The notes: a model not told the origin generated them from the letters alone. Positions 11,681 through 23,369 are shown, numbered from the stretch's first letter. The stretch is 64,000 nucleotides of DNA from Epiperipatus broadwayi (GCA_028023455.1 JAQFVV010013068.1:124001-188000); one strand, 5' to 3'. Program-made: numbers and translations.

Positions 11681-12339
11681 TCAGCAACTGCCAAGAGAAT
11701 TAAAAATGATTAGTGCATTAAAACTGCAAAGAATATATGGGCATTTACAACTTGAAGATAACATATGACTTATAAATAAAATCCTATTAAATCTTTTTTC
11801 ACTTCTTTATACATTGATTAACTCTTAAATAAATACTCCTTTCTTTATACACTTTTTATAATGCAATTATTTATTCTTGATTTGCTAAAATCTTACAGTT
11901 TCAACTGATTAGCAGTCTTTTTCAGAGCCCTTATATATATATAATTAAACATAAAATTTTTTTATAATGTGATACTTATCCATAAGTTACATCTTACATA
12001 TATGATTGATAAATAGAATCAGTGTAGATTGCTAGCTGAAAATTCAAATATAAAATGTCAACCACTCTCCCAGCACTATGATTTTTCAGCAGTGTTAACT
12101 TGTAAACAAAAAAAAATATCTGAATTTAGCAGAATAGGCAAGAGGTAAGTTCTTGTTCATCTGCTGCCAAGTTGTTACATAAATTGAAATAAAGATATAT
12201 TTGAATAAGGAGCATGAAATTTAAATTAGCGATGACCTTAACATGATCATAAACAAATATATTTAATTTACATATACAAAGACAAACTAATACTTTATTT
12301 GCCTGAAGGTATGTGGTGATGTAACATTAGATGTGATAA
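11681..12339. other. AT-rich interval without recognised feature
   Basis: Nothing codable or repetitive was recognised here. Confidence 0.4.
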
Positions 12340-12369
12340 TATATTGGACTATTTACATCATCTATCAGT
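12340..12369 (-). repeat. SINE-A terminal fragment
   Basis: The sequence 'attggactatttacatcatc' matches the end of SINE-A ('ttggactatttccatcatc' at 24142). It breaks off at the poly-C tract. Confidence 0.55.
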
Positions 12370-12427
12370 CCCCCCCCCCCCCCCCCCCCCCCCCCTTCCC
12401 CCCCCCCCCAAAACCATTCCCCCCCCA
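12370..12427. repeat. Poly-C tract
   Basis: A run of 26 C, TT, 12 C, a short A-rich break and 8 more C is set in otherwise AT-rich DNA, followed by A and T homopolymers. Such a tract may be real, but it is also a typical place for assembly or base-calling error. Confidence 0.9.
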
Positions 12428-12458
12428 AAAACTTTTTTTTAAAATTTTTTTAATGTTG

Positions 12459-12840
12459 GGGGAGAGAAAATGATAGACATTTCATTTACAATTAATATAC
12501 TTTTTACAATATATTATATCTGATGTATGCGGGATTCGAACTCAGACTTTCACACGACCGTCAGGGGAGAGGAAATGATAGACATTTCATTTACAATTAA
12601 TATACTTTTTATATATCTGATGTATGTGGGATTCGAACTCAGACTTTCACACGACCCTCAACTCTCCATGCCATCTCATATTGATGACCCACCTGATTAC
12701 AAACTTGTTGAAAAGATAAATAATCACCAATATACATATTTCGTGCTAAACCAGCACTCATCAGTAGGTCCATATTACCATCTCCACACATATATACAAT
12801 CAGTGCTCAGCTTTATATTAAGATAGTATATAACTATACA
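12459..12840. repeat. F1 single-orientation copy with a tandem duplication of its end
   Basis: About 100 bases starting 'ggggagagaaaatgatagac' and running through 'gggattcgaactcagacttt' are repeated nearly exactly at 12566-12660. The F1 body follows ('gttgaaaagataaataatca', 'gctaaaccagcactcatcag', to 'tatattaagatag'). This subfamily end (GGGATTCGAACTCAGAC) is the complement of a tRNA T-arm-like GAGTTCGAATCCC. No inverted partner arm is present. The frame at 12527-12826 is repeat-internal. Confidence 0.8.
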
Positions 12841-13439
12841 TTTTACATAATGATTTATCTTTTCTATAATATATTCTCTTTTTTAACCAATAATTGTAAA
12901 TATTATTAATAAATTAAAATTTTACAATTTTTCTGTTTGAACTTTTTTTCTTGAGTTGTTTTATCAACAACTTTATCAATATGTATGAAACCCAGAGTGA
13001 CCTAGAGGGGAGATGTAAATCATCATCTTCACAAAACCATTATTTTTACTGAGCCTAAAAAATGAGCAAGGGATCAGCATCAGAAGCTATTAGAAATAAT
13101 TGTTATAATACAATATTGCCAGCAATAATCATTATTGAACAGTCATTCTGTAATTGAATTTAAAAGAGCACATTTTGGCCATTGCCAAATGTGGGATGAA
13201 ATATAAAAGCTATCAATATTTTATCTGCATGCACAGACATAAGTGATAATATACAAAATAAATATATCAAAAAATGCTGAGATCATTATATTAATGCTGA
13301 TCATCATCTATGCTCAAATCACATCAAACCAACAATGTATTAAGCATCAATCATCATCAAATTTATGAGATGAGGGAACTTTTAATGGTGACTTTATTAT
13401 TTTAACACCATCCAAAATTTTTTACAGAGAATCATCTGG
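12841..13439. other. AT-rich interval without recognised feature
   Basis: No support for genes or repeats was found. Confidence 0.4.
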
Positions 13440-13660
13440 ATGTCAACACATACATCATTATCATCATTCATTATCTATCCACTGCAGGGTGAAGATTTCT
13501 CCAAGTTCAATCCATCTTCTCTGATCTTTAGCTTCTCTTCTCCACATCACCCCTGCACACTTTCTTATTTTATCCATCCATCTCACATGTGGTCTCTTTC
13601 TGGGTCTTTTACAACTTCTTGGAATCCAGTTTAAGATTTCAATTATCCATCGGTTCGAAA
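13440..13660 (-). mobile_element. RTE-like element, 3'-terminal fragment
   Basis: The region is collinear with the 3' end of the copy at 30554 (about 30554-30760): (ATC/CAT) repeats, then 'ccactgcagggtgaag', 'cttctccacatcacccctgc' and 'cacatgtggtctctttctgg'. On the - strand this encodes the tail of the C-terminal domain, including the 'RPHVRWMD' type segment, and ends in the GAT-repeat tail. It is strongly 5'-truncated. The + strand frame at 13440-13634 is a shadow. Confidence 0.85.
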
Positions 13661-14034
13661 TCCTGTTTTTTTTAGAATGTACTTATGAATTGGTGTTTTT
13701 TTTTTTTTGTAAGGGCTTTTTGGGTACTCACAAATGTTGGTGACATTTTTAGAAGATACTTATGAACTGAAAATTTTTTTTCCCTGTAAGATACAAATTG
13801 TCGAAGATATATTATTACAACTACTATTAAATTATCTGAGCTTCCTTTAGTATTATAATTTGTTTAGGTTGTTTATAAAATATTTATTAAATTATAATTA
13901 TTGAAAACCTATAAATAACTATTTTCTAGAGCTTTATTAAAATAAATTAAATGCAAATTTTACAAACAAAAAAAATTATAAAGTCAAAATAAAATATTTT
14001 TTTTATTATTTTGATGGCATTTGGCATTGCATAG
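13661..14034. other. AT-rich interval, no feature seen
   Basis: Homopolymer-rich sequence with no recognised repeat or frame. Confidence 0.4.
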
Positions 14035-15002
14035 TTTCCCAAGTTTGTCAAAATTTGGCTCATATGAACTTAAACTAATTCTTAATCATGATTTCAAATG
14101 TAGATCCGATAACTGTGACCTATAAATAGTTTTTATCACATTCATGCAGGAAAATGCTAATTCATACAGATATGTTGAACCAAAAAATGCATTGAAATAT
14201 GCAGCAATTATCAAATATTTGGATATTTATCATTGCTTATTAACATCCAGAAGTTCTCATTTGAAGCCATTGATTTTAAATACATATCACATTTAATATT
14301 TACTATTTCTTTTTCAAGACCCGCTGGATCTATGTATAAATTCACTTAATGTCATAGCGATATCTTCAATATGACAAAAAACTAGCAATATTTTCAAATT
14401 TGTCAAATTCCACAAATTTTCCTTCAAATTCTTTTATGAGTATTATATTTTCAACTTATTTGTTGTAGATTAGATTCTTTCTATCTTTAGACTTGTCTGC
14501 CATATTTTTAAAATGTTTTAATTCACAATGCTTCAGTTGCATTACAAACATATTTAATTTTTCATTGAATGACTTCAAAGTGCTTATAGTAACTATTATT
14601 GTTTTATCTTTTCCTTGTAGTTCTACATTTAAGTAATTTAGTTTTTCTGTAATATCACAGAAAAAGGTGCGGCCAAGAAGCCATTCTTTGTCATTCAGTT
14701 CTGAATATGAATCACCTTTACTTTTCAAAAATGATCTTATTCGTGATAGAAATTCACTGAATCTGATTTAATTTGTTTTTTTTTACTTAAACACCTTACA
14801 TCCATATGTAATAACAATTCACTACGTTTACTCTCACATTCCTTTAGCAAATCCTGGAATTGATGAAATAACAGGATTTTTGATTTTATTGACAATTTTG
14901 AAGGCAACACTTATAACATGGCTAAATTTCAATACTTTTGAATAAAATGCATGCTGATGTATGATACAATGACAATCCATAATTTTAGGTATATCATTAT
15001 TT
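14035..15002 (-). pseudogene. hAT-type transposase relic (ZBED5/FAM200/GTF2IRD2-like)
   Basis: Reading the - strand from 15002 downward gives a collinear transposase: DIPKIMDCHCIIHQHAF (the conserved HCxIH block), DLLKECESKRSELLLHMDVR with a following CLSKKK (the 'VRWLSRG' block), and SELNDKEWLLGRTFFCDITE with LNVELQGKDK. The C-terminal dimerisation region follows, with KCDMYLKSM, AFFGSTYLYELAFSCMN and YRSQLSDLHL (the 'SLFGSTYVCEQ..F' and 'SRLTDEHL' blocks). These are typical of hAT superfamily transposases of the ZBED5-like group. At least three frames are used and stops occur, so the gene is dead. The N-terminus is cut off by the F2 insertion at 15003. Confidence 0.85.
14456..14728 (-). pseudogene. 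hAT transposase relic, central open stretch
   Basis: The 90 residues contain SELNDKEWLLGRTFFCDITE and LNVELQGKDKTI, matching the ZBED5/FAM200-type segment between the catalytic core blocks and the C-terminal dimerisation domain. It is the longest surviving frame of the relic. Its start Met is internal to the parent protein. Confidence 0.85.
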
Positions 15003-15655
15003 ATAAGCCAATAAACATCACATGACCACCACCTCTTATGCTTGTGTATAACTGTTGTTAAAACAGGCAAAACTCACTACATATATTGCCACACACAATA
15101 AGCTAGAGTAATCAATGGATGCCAGAAGGCTTGTGCATAAAATCCCCATCTAGTGCCTACTCATCCAATGTCCCCAGACTACTTTCTGGATTATGGCCTT
15201 CATCAGTGAGGAGCCTTGGATCTGAGACCATTGCACCTAGATCTTAGGATCTAATGCAACCCTCCAGCAACCACCTTTTATCTCCCATTTAACTACAAAA
15301 CTATGAGTCTTAAACTGAAAACACCTTAATGTTTTCAATCCAAGCCCATCAGCTTATATAGTCATATGAGTCTGAACCCAGTTCAGTACCCATACATTTT
15401 GGTGTCTTTGGTTTTTTAATAACCATAGCCACCACTATCCTATTAGGCAGGATTGGTTGCTGTGTGTGGCAATATATATAGTGAGTTTTGTCTGTTTTAA
15501 CAACAGTTATACACAAGTATAAGAGGTGGTGGTCATGTGATGTTTATTGGCTTAAAAACAATTCTGCCTAATAGGATAGTGGTGGCTATGGTTATTAAAG
15601 AACCAAAAACATCAAAATGTATGGGTACTGAATATGGTCGAAAGCAATGCTAAGC
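15003..15655. mobile_element. F2 foldback element inserted in the hAT relic
   Basis: The left segment 'aagccaataaacatcacatg...aggcaaaactcactac' (about 15005-15102) is mirrored by 'gtgagttttgtctg...catgtgatgtttattggctt' (about 15455-15554). A second inverted pair, 'caccactatcctattaggca' and 'tgcctaataggatagtggtg', brackets the right-hand part. The interior holds 'gtaatcaatggatgccagaa' and 'cttcatcagtgaggag'. A possible target duplication, attatttat, lies at about 14996-15004 and 15657-15665 but is low-complexity. The element adds Trp-rich residues to the overlapping - strand frame at 14834-15070, which are not hAT. Confidence 0.8.
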
Positions 15656-15940
15656 TATTATTTATTTGTAATAATGGTTCCTTTATAGAGAACTATTCCT
15701 ATTGCTTGAATTACAAAATAATTAGGAAAGAAACAAGGTTTATTGAATTTCTACTTAATTAGTGTTCTGCAGTAAGTGTTGACATTTTTTTCAATTTAAT
15801 TATCATTTATAATTTTTTTTCCAAACGAAGATTTTTTTTCTTAATTAATCTACTAATTATAATCATTACTAAAAATCTATTTTAAATAAATTAAGACAGC
15901 AACTCTTTCTATTATTAATTTATCTGTGCTTGAATTTTAA

Positions 15941-16084
15941 TTTTTCAAAATAAATTTAAATTAACATTTTTTCCTTCACTTTTTTCTTTTTAAACATAGC
16001 AAATGTATTTCTTTTTCAAAATAAATTTAAATTAACATTTTTTCTCTCACTTTTTTCTTTTTAAACATAGCAAATGTATTTCTT
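15941..16084. repeat. Tandem duplication, 71-bp unit x2
   Basis: Two adjacent, nearly identical units each run from 'ttttcaaaataaatttaaat' through 'aaacatagcaaatgtatttc'. The second starts at 16012. Confidence 0.9.
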
Positions 16085-16104
16085 TCTAAATTCAAATTAG
16101 CAGA

Positions 16105-16350
16105 AGTTTGTTCATCTGCATAACAAAGTGGTTTCTTTTTTCTTTATAATCTAAAGCTGAGATTATTTTTGGTGAAGTTCTTTATAATCATAATTTGTTC
16201 ATTTGCATAAATAACAAAGTGGTTCCTTTCTTCTTTTATAATCTAAAGCCGAGTTCATATTCAGTGAAGTTCATTATAGTCATAGTTTGTTCATTTGCAT
16301 AACAAAGTGGTTTCTGTCTTTTTTTTAAATCTAAAGCTGAAAAAATGTAA
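16105..16350. repeat. Minisatellite, about 90-bp unit x3
   Basis: Three units each carry 'tttgttcatYtgcataa', 'aacaaagtggttYctt' and 'ataatctaaagcYgag', starting near 16106, 16191 and 16284. The array ends just upstream of an RTE-like 5' end at 16380, so it might be 5' monomers of that element or simple flank. Confidence 0.85.
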
Positions 16351-16379
16351 TTTTGAGTAACATTTTACAATTTTAAAAC

Positions 16380-17045
16380 CATTTTATTTAAAGCTAAATC
16401 ATACTTTATTGGCTACAGAAAGAAGTTTGGTGTAAATTGAAAGAAGACCTTTTGTTTTATCTTTCAGACCTGTTAAAGAAACCAGACAGAGAAAATTTCT
16501 AATGTCCACTCCACAGATTTTTGTTGTTGCAATTGTAATAGCTATATGATTATTCATGTAGAATATGAAATGGATAGACTACTCACCAACATGCATAAGC
16601 CATCATAGTGAATTTAATGTTTTTTTTACCTCTGAATTAAAAGTCAAAAACCACCTTGCTCTTTCTTCTTCATAGCATGATAGCAATTAACTAAAATATC
16701 AGTTAAGTTTTTTTGAAGGCAGAATGTATGTATGCATGAATAAACTTTTTTTAAAACACATATTTACAATTGTGACAAACTAAACTAAGTTATGGTCCTT
16801 ATTCCCAAAAGTCTATAAAGTCATCAATCAAGGCAGCAGCTGATAGCCAAAGATAAAGGATACTCAGAATCTCTTGACTATATACCCTGTCTACCATATG
16901 ATGATAACTTTTTATTTAGATATTTACAACTACAGATCACTTTCAAGTGAAAGAAGATACACAAATTGAAATAGCAATGAAACACTGCTGAATTTTGTGA
17001 AGTTAGAGAAAAAGGAAAAAAGACAACTAAAACTTTTGATCATGT
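16380..17045 (+). mobile_element. RTE-like element, 5'-end-only copy
   Basis: The stretch is homologous to 17046-17640 and to the 5' end of the - strand copy near 33300-33850. Shared landmarks are 'aaatttctaatgtcYactcc', 'caccaacatgca', 'cttattccca', 'tgataacttttta' and 'ttttgtgaagttagag'. It stops about 100 bases into the endonuclease region and is followed directly by a second copy of the same 5' end, giving a head-to-tail arrangement. Confidence 0.7.
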
Positions 17046-19179
17046 ACTACACTACAAGCTTCAGAAAGGAGTTTCCTGTTAAATGAAAGGAGACCCTTAA
17101 TATTCCTATTGGAGGCCTTAAAGGATCTGAATAGGAAAATTTCTAATGTCTACTCCACACATTCTTGACATTGCAGCTGTTATTACTATGTGATTAATCA
17201 TAGAGCAGATGAACATGGATGAGCTGTTCACCAACATGCATCAGCCAGTATGATTTATTGGCTTTTTAACTCTGAGTTTAAGATTGAGAAACACCATAAT
17301 CTTTCTTCTCAGTTGCCTAATAAGGCAGAATAAATGTGCATATGAATGAAAGAATTTTTCTAATAGATATTTACATCCATGGCAGACAAATATAAATTAT
17401 GGCCCTTATTCCCAGAAAACTGTAAAGTTACCAGCCAAAGAAAAACTTGGTGGCTGAAGTTGGAGGGTGCTAAAAATCCCTCAATTGGAGATCCAGATTG
17501 CTATTTGATAATGACTTTTTATTTAGGTACTTACAACTGCAAGAATTGGGAAAAAACTGTTTCATATTAAATAGGACATTATTGGACTTTGTGAAGTTAG
17601 AAGGTGAAAAGACAGTTGATTTACAATGTGGACATATATTGAACTACAAAGGCATAAATATTGGAAGTACAACTGGAGTAGGAATCATAATATATAGATA
17701 ATACAAGAATAGCATTGTGAAGATTGGTGGAGCATCAGACAGAGTAACAAGATTAGTTATTGTACTTAATAGCAAATATCAAATGCAGATAATTCCAGTT
17801 TATGCCCCAACAAGTTCTCTCATAGTTATGAAGTAGTAAAAGTTTTTTATATGGATATACAAAAGGCTTTTGATTAGACAAACAACATTTAAAAATTGTT
17901 ATGGGAGACTTTAATGCTAGAATTGGTAAACAAATGAAAGATGAAAGTGCTGTAAATAAATTTGGTTATGGCAATAGAAATGAGAGAGGACATAGACTTG
18001 TGGAGTTTGCAGAAAAAGAATAACTTTATATTATAAAGTCTTTTTTTGAGAAAAATTTGAAAAAGGAAATGGACATGGAATCATCCAAATAAAGATACAG
18101 CATAATTGAATTATATTTTGACTTACAGAAAATATATATTACAAAATTGTAATGTTCTTAATAAATTTAATACAGGATGTGTCATCAATTAGTAAGATAT
18201 AAGATATGTGTTAATACAAAATTAGAGAGACAAAAATTATTAAGAAAAATAATATCTTCAGAAACATTCTAATAAATTTAAATTAGAACTTGCAAATCCT
18301 TTTCCAATACTAGCAGATTTTGAACATGATTCAGATTTGAATAAAATTAATAGGAAAATAAGTGATACACTTTTAAAAATTGCATCAATAATATCCAGTA
18401 GAAAAAAACAGCAACTGACCAATAAAATTTCGACTGAGACTAAAGAATTTCTAAAGAAAGAAGGAATGATTATCTCAAATTTTGTAAAAATGGTGTCAAA
18501 AAAATTGATAATGATATAAGAAAGTATAATTGGGAACTAACAAGAAAATAACCTGTAGAAGAGAATAAAAGTCTCAATAGTATAAAACAACATTATGGTA
18601 TTGCATAAGAAAAAAGGAGCTATTACTAAAAAGAAAGATGACATCATGAAATGGTTAGAAGAGCTCTATCAAGAAATATATAATAATAAACAAACAAATT
18701 ACCTCCTACAACTGTTATATTTTCTGAATTTCCTAATCTTTGAAATGAATAAGTGAGACATATAATTAAATTTATGAAGACAGGAAAACTCCAAGTAATT
18801 ATAAAATTACAATTGATATATTAAAAGAAGCAGGTGAAGAACTATAATTTTTTTTTGGCAAAGTTATATAACAAATGTTTAAATGATAAAGATATACCAT
18901 ATGATTGAAAGAATGCAGTATTAATATTTAAAAAAGGTGATAAAGAAGATATTAGAAACTGCAGCAGTCTTTTATCAGTTTTATACAAACATTTTAGCAC
19001 AGTAGATCATATCCAAGTATTGAGAGAAATTATAGAAAGGATCAATGAATATGAGTTGCCATTATGCTTTGGATTTGTAGATTATGAAAAGCATTTGATT
19101 CTATAAGCATTTCTTCAGGGATTAAAGCATTGGATCATCAAGGTATATAGATTCAAGATATTGTCATATTCTGAAGAAT

Positions 19180-19425
19180 ATGTATAAAAATGCAACATCA
19201 ACAGTCAGATTACATAATTACACTAGGGAGGTTAACATTGAGAAAGGTGTAAGACAGGGGGACTCCATAACTTTTTACAGCAGTGCAGTAAAAAATATTT
19301 GTGGATTAAAATGGCAAGCTAAAGAAGTAGAAGTAAATGGAGATTATTTAAGTCATTTAGGTTTTTTAGATGATGTAGTTGTTTTTGCAAATAATGCTTC
19401 AGAATGTCAAGAAATGTTGCACTAG
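19180..19425 (+). pseudogene. RT palm fragment of RTE-like element
   Basis: The 81 residues include GVRQGDSI and FLDDVVVFANNASE, the latter corresponding to the catalytic F-A-D-D box with the first of the usual residues changed (LDD instead of ADD). The change suggests loss of constraint. Confidence 0.8.
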
Positions 19426-19668
19426 TTATCAGCTGAAAGAAGAAAGTAGGGCTAAAGATAAGTTAAAAAAACTAAAGTAATGTTCAATGGATTTTCTCAA
19501 AAGATGAAAATAAAGATTGATTATGATAAGCTAGAAAAAGTTAACAACTATAAACACCTCAATCAGGTTGTCACTACAGATGAAAACATAATGAAAGAAA
19601 TTAACCATCAAACTTGGATGGAGTGCTTTTGATAGAAATAACCTAATATTAAAAAGAAATATGCCTAT

Positions 19669-19863
19669 GTGTTTGAAAAGGAAGGTTTTAATAAACATGT
19701 TTTACCAGTCCTTACATATGGATCTGAAACCTGGACATTTAATAGAAGAGCAGTACAGAAAAGAGCAGTACAGAAATTTCAGATCCCTCAAAGAATTATT
19801 GAGAGATCTATGTTAGGAGTAATGAGAAGAGATCAAAAATGCAATACATGGGTAAAAGAATAA
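19669..19863 (+). pseudogene. C-terminal domain fragment of RTE-like element
   Basis: The 64 residues read HVLPVLTYGSETWTFNRRA and ERSMLGVMRRDQK, typical of the post-RT domain. A 12-bp local duplication ('aagagcagtacag' twice) inserts extra residues relative to other copies. Confidence 0.8.
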
Positions 19864-20221
19864 ACAGGTGTTACTGACATAGTTGAAAGGATTAAAAGAC
19901 CAAAGTAGCCTTGGGATGAATATATTGCTAGAAGAGATGATAATAAATGGACAATTGAAATCTTAAACCAGATTTCAAGAGATTGTAAAAGACCCAGAAA
20001 GAGACCACATGTGAGATGGATAGGTGAAATAAGAAAGTGTGCAGGGATGATGTGGAGAAGAGACCTAGAAATTGGAGATGGACTGAACTTGGAGATACCT
20101 TCATGCTGCAGTGAACTAATAATGGTTGACAATGATGATGATGATGAAGAATACACTACAAATGCAACCAATAAATCATAACATGATCACAATTTCTTAA
20201 ACTTACAAATGCTATAAAATA

Positions 20222-20352
20222 ATGGCAACTTTCTCCATACAATTGCGACACTTAGTACAAGCTATAGTAATTAATAGATGCAAGAAGATTTGTGTTTTTA
20301 TTTACTATAGCTTGCACTACATAGCAATATTATATGAAGAAAGTTGCTACTA
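20222..20352. repeat. Short F2 foldback copy
   Basis: The left arm 'gcaactttctccatacaatt' and right arm 'aatattatatgaagaaagtt' followed by 'gctac' pair with each other. They match the F2 terminus ('gcaaaactctccatacagta'), and 'gtacaagctatagtaatt' and its mirror are also present. At 131 bp this is an arm-to-arm deletion derivative. It sits between two RTE-like copies. Confidence 0.7.
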
Positions 20353-22680
20353 TTTTTGTAGTAGGATATATTATAAATAAGGAGTGGAAGAAGAACAGCA
20401 TGGAGATTGATGGTATATCAAACAGAGTGGCAAGCTTGGAAATTCAACTTAATAGAAGATATCAAATGCAGATATTAAAGTTTATGTCCCAACAAGTTCT
20501 TGTTGTAATGAAGTAGATGATTTTTATATGGATTTACAAAACACTTTTGAAAAAAACAAACAACATTTTAAAATTGTCACGGGAAACATTAATACTAGAA
20601 CTGATCAATGATTGAACAATGAAAGTGCTGTAGTAAATTAAGTTTTAGTGATAGAAATGAGAGCAGTCACAGATTTATGGAGTTCACAGATAAAGAAAAA
20701 CTTTATATTTTGAAATCTTTCTGTGAAAGAAATGCTAAATGGAAATGGACATTAAAGCATCCAAATAAAGATATAGCAGGATTGGATTATATTCTGATTA
20801 ATAGTGAATATTGATTAGTGAGATATAAGATGTTAATGCAAAACTAAAAAAAGCAATATTCATGGTTGATATTCATAATCTTCATAAACATTTTGATGAA
20901 TTTAAATTAGAATTTGAAAATTGTTTAAAACATATTAACAGATTTTGAAGATTCTTCAGATTTGAATAAAATCAATAGAAAGATGAGAGTAGTAGCAAAA
21001 ATCAGAAATTTTCTATTGAATGTGTAAAAGAAAAGAAAAAATATGGAAAAAATATATAAAAATGATTTATTGAAAAAGATTGAATATCTAGAATTTTGTA
21101 AATGTATAAAACAAGAAGAATTTAATAATGATATAAAAAATATAATTGTGATTAGCAAAGAAAGCTATAGAAGAGAATAAAAGTATCAAAGGTGTATTGG
21201 AAGGAAACTCCTTTATGCAATAAGAATTAAATATGGGACTATTACTAAAAAGAGAGATGACATTATGAAATATATGGAAGAGTTTTATCAAGAATGTTAT
21301 ATAACCAATGAATTGGCCAGGATTTTAAATGAAGAAATGAGACATGCAATTAAATCTATGAAAAAAAAAAAAGGAATTATAACTGATATCTTAAAAGGAT
21401 CAAGTGAAGAAATAGAAAAAGTGTTCGCCAACTTATATATAAAATTACTAAAATGGTAAAAATATACTCTAATATTAACATTTAAAAACAGTGATAAAAA
21501 AGGTATTAAAAATTACAATGCTACCAGTTTTTTATCATTTCTATAAAAATTTCTCACAAAGACAATTAGAATTCATCTACACTGAGTTTTAACTAACCAA
21601 AAGAACAAACTGGGATTTACAAATGGTTTTAGCACAGTGGATCACATCTAAGTATTGTGAGAAGTTATAAAAAAAATCAAATAATATGAGTTGCCATTAT
21701 GCTTTAGGTTTATAGAATATGAAAAGGCATTTAATTCTATAAGCATTTCTTCAGTGCTTAAAGCATTGGATCATCAAGGTATAGACCCAGGATATTATAT
21801 TCTGAAAAATATTTATAAAAACTCAACAGCAACAATGAGATTACATAATGATACTAGAAAAGTCAGCATTGAGAAGGGTGTAAAACAGGGTGATTCCATA
21901 TCCCCAAAACTTTTTATAGCAATTTTACAAGAAGTATTTTGTGGATTAAAATGAGAAGCTAAGGAGTAAAAGTAAATGGGCATTGTTTAATTTATATAAA
22001 TTTTGCAATTAATGTAACTATTTTTGCAAACATGCGTCAGGGCTTCAGGAAATATTGCAAGATTTACTAAAAGACAGTAAGAAGTAGTACTAAAGATAAA
22101 TACTACAAAGACCTAAGTAATGTTTAATGGATTTTCTTGAAAGAAGACAATAAAGATTGATAATGTTAAATTAGAAGTTAATGCCTTAGTTAGATTATTA
22201 ATATAACATGGAAGCACAGTGGATGAAATGGGTCACAGTATTAAACTTGCATAGAATGCTTTAAAATGAAATGTGCCTATGTATTTGAAAAACAAAGTTT
22301 TTAATAACTGCATTTTACTTGTCTTTACTTATACATCTGAGACTTGGACATTTGACAGAAGAGCCATATAGAGACTCAATGAACTATGAAGATATCTGAA
22401 ATATATATGAGAGAACAAATAGGTGAGAGTAGTATTAAAACCATTAATATATTGGAATTGAGCAAGACATAGTGTTAGAAGATATGATAATAAATAGACA
22501 TGTGAAATCTTAAACTGGATTCCCAAATAATGAAGACCTAGAAAGTGATCACATGAGAGATGAATGAAACAAGGAAGTGTGCTGCGGTGATGTGCTGAAG
22601 AGAGGCTAAAAATCTGGCATTAAACTTGGTGAGTCCTTCATCGTACTGTAAATCGATAATGGTGTAATCTGATTATGATG
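20353..22680 (+). mobile_element. RTE-like non-LTR retrotransposon, 5'-truncated dead copy
   Basis: The copy begins in the endonuclease (GYIINKEWKKNSMEIDGIS from about 20360). It continues through a decayed linker, an RT palm with EYEKAFNSI (21706) and GVKQGDSISPKLF (21880), and a broken C-terminal domain, and ends near 22640-22680 in a GATGATAA tail. It aligns with the copies at 17046 and 30554. Stops and frameshifts are abundant. The open frames at 20334-20516, 21265-21459 and 21691-21954 are its surviving pieces. Confidence 0.85.
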
Positions 22681-23369
22681 ATAAATGCTTTACTAGCTAT
22701 ACTGAAATTAATTTGGTAAAAAATGTATTTGCTTAATGATTCCTCGGATAGATATTTACGTATATTTTTAACACATTTAAAACATGATTTCATATTTATA
22801 TAATTTTTGAATAAGATTATGCATATAAATAAATTTATGTAACATTTTTTTCTGAACTTCATATTATCCCTAGAGAATTAGATGAAAAAATAGTTGTTTA
22901 CTAGATAATCTTTAATAAAGTTTTGAATGATCACGATATGCTTTTAAATGTAAAAACTCATCAATCAGTCTGTCTTGCTATTTATTACTATTTAGATATG
23001 TAGTTAAATTAAAAATCAAAATAAAAGATATATATATGGCATCAATTTAATTACTGTGATGACGTATAATGTATAAACATTTTGTTTTTAATTCGATTTA
23101 TATATGGAATAAAAATAAAATTATAAATATGATAATAATGTAAATAACTCAGATTAAATGTAACTGAAAAGGAAATAACTAAAACTTCCTATGAGTTATC
23201 ACATTTGCAAGTCTATCAATGTATGTAAATCAAACACATTTATGTTTATTTTTCATTAAAAAGAAATAAAGTAGTATATATATCATCACAAATTCTAGTG
23301 GGGAAAGCCCTGTAATAAAGTCTATTGAATGTATACATAGTGTGATATTAGGAGTCCATTCATTGATGG
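22681..23369. other. AT-rich interval without recognised feature
   Basis: No support for genes or shared repeats. Confidence 0.4.

Larger units (their letters stand above)
17046..20155 (+). mobile_element. RTE-like non-LTR retrotransposon, near full-length dead copy
   Basis: The 5' leader contains 'MADKYKLWPLFPENC' (from 17379). An APE-type endonuclease follows with TFYLGTYNC near 17510, the IIPVYAPTSS-like stretch near 17795 and the GDFNARI-equivalent near 17910. The RT region follows, with FVDYEK near 19075, GVRQGDS near 19250 and LDDVVVFAN near 19370. The C-terminal domain has VLPVLTYGSETWTF near 19700 and RPHVRWIGE near 20005. It ends in a GATGATGATGAT tail at about 20140-20152. Frames change many times, so no product is expected. 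The layout equals that of the copy at 30554-33850. Confidence 0.85.
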
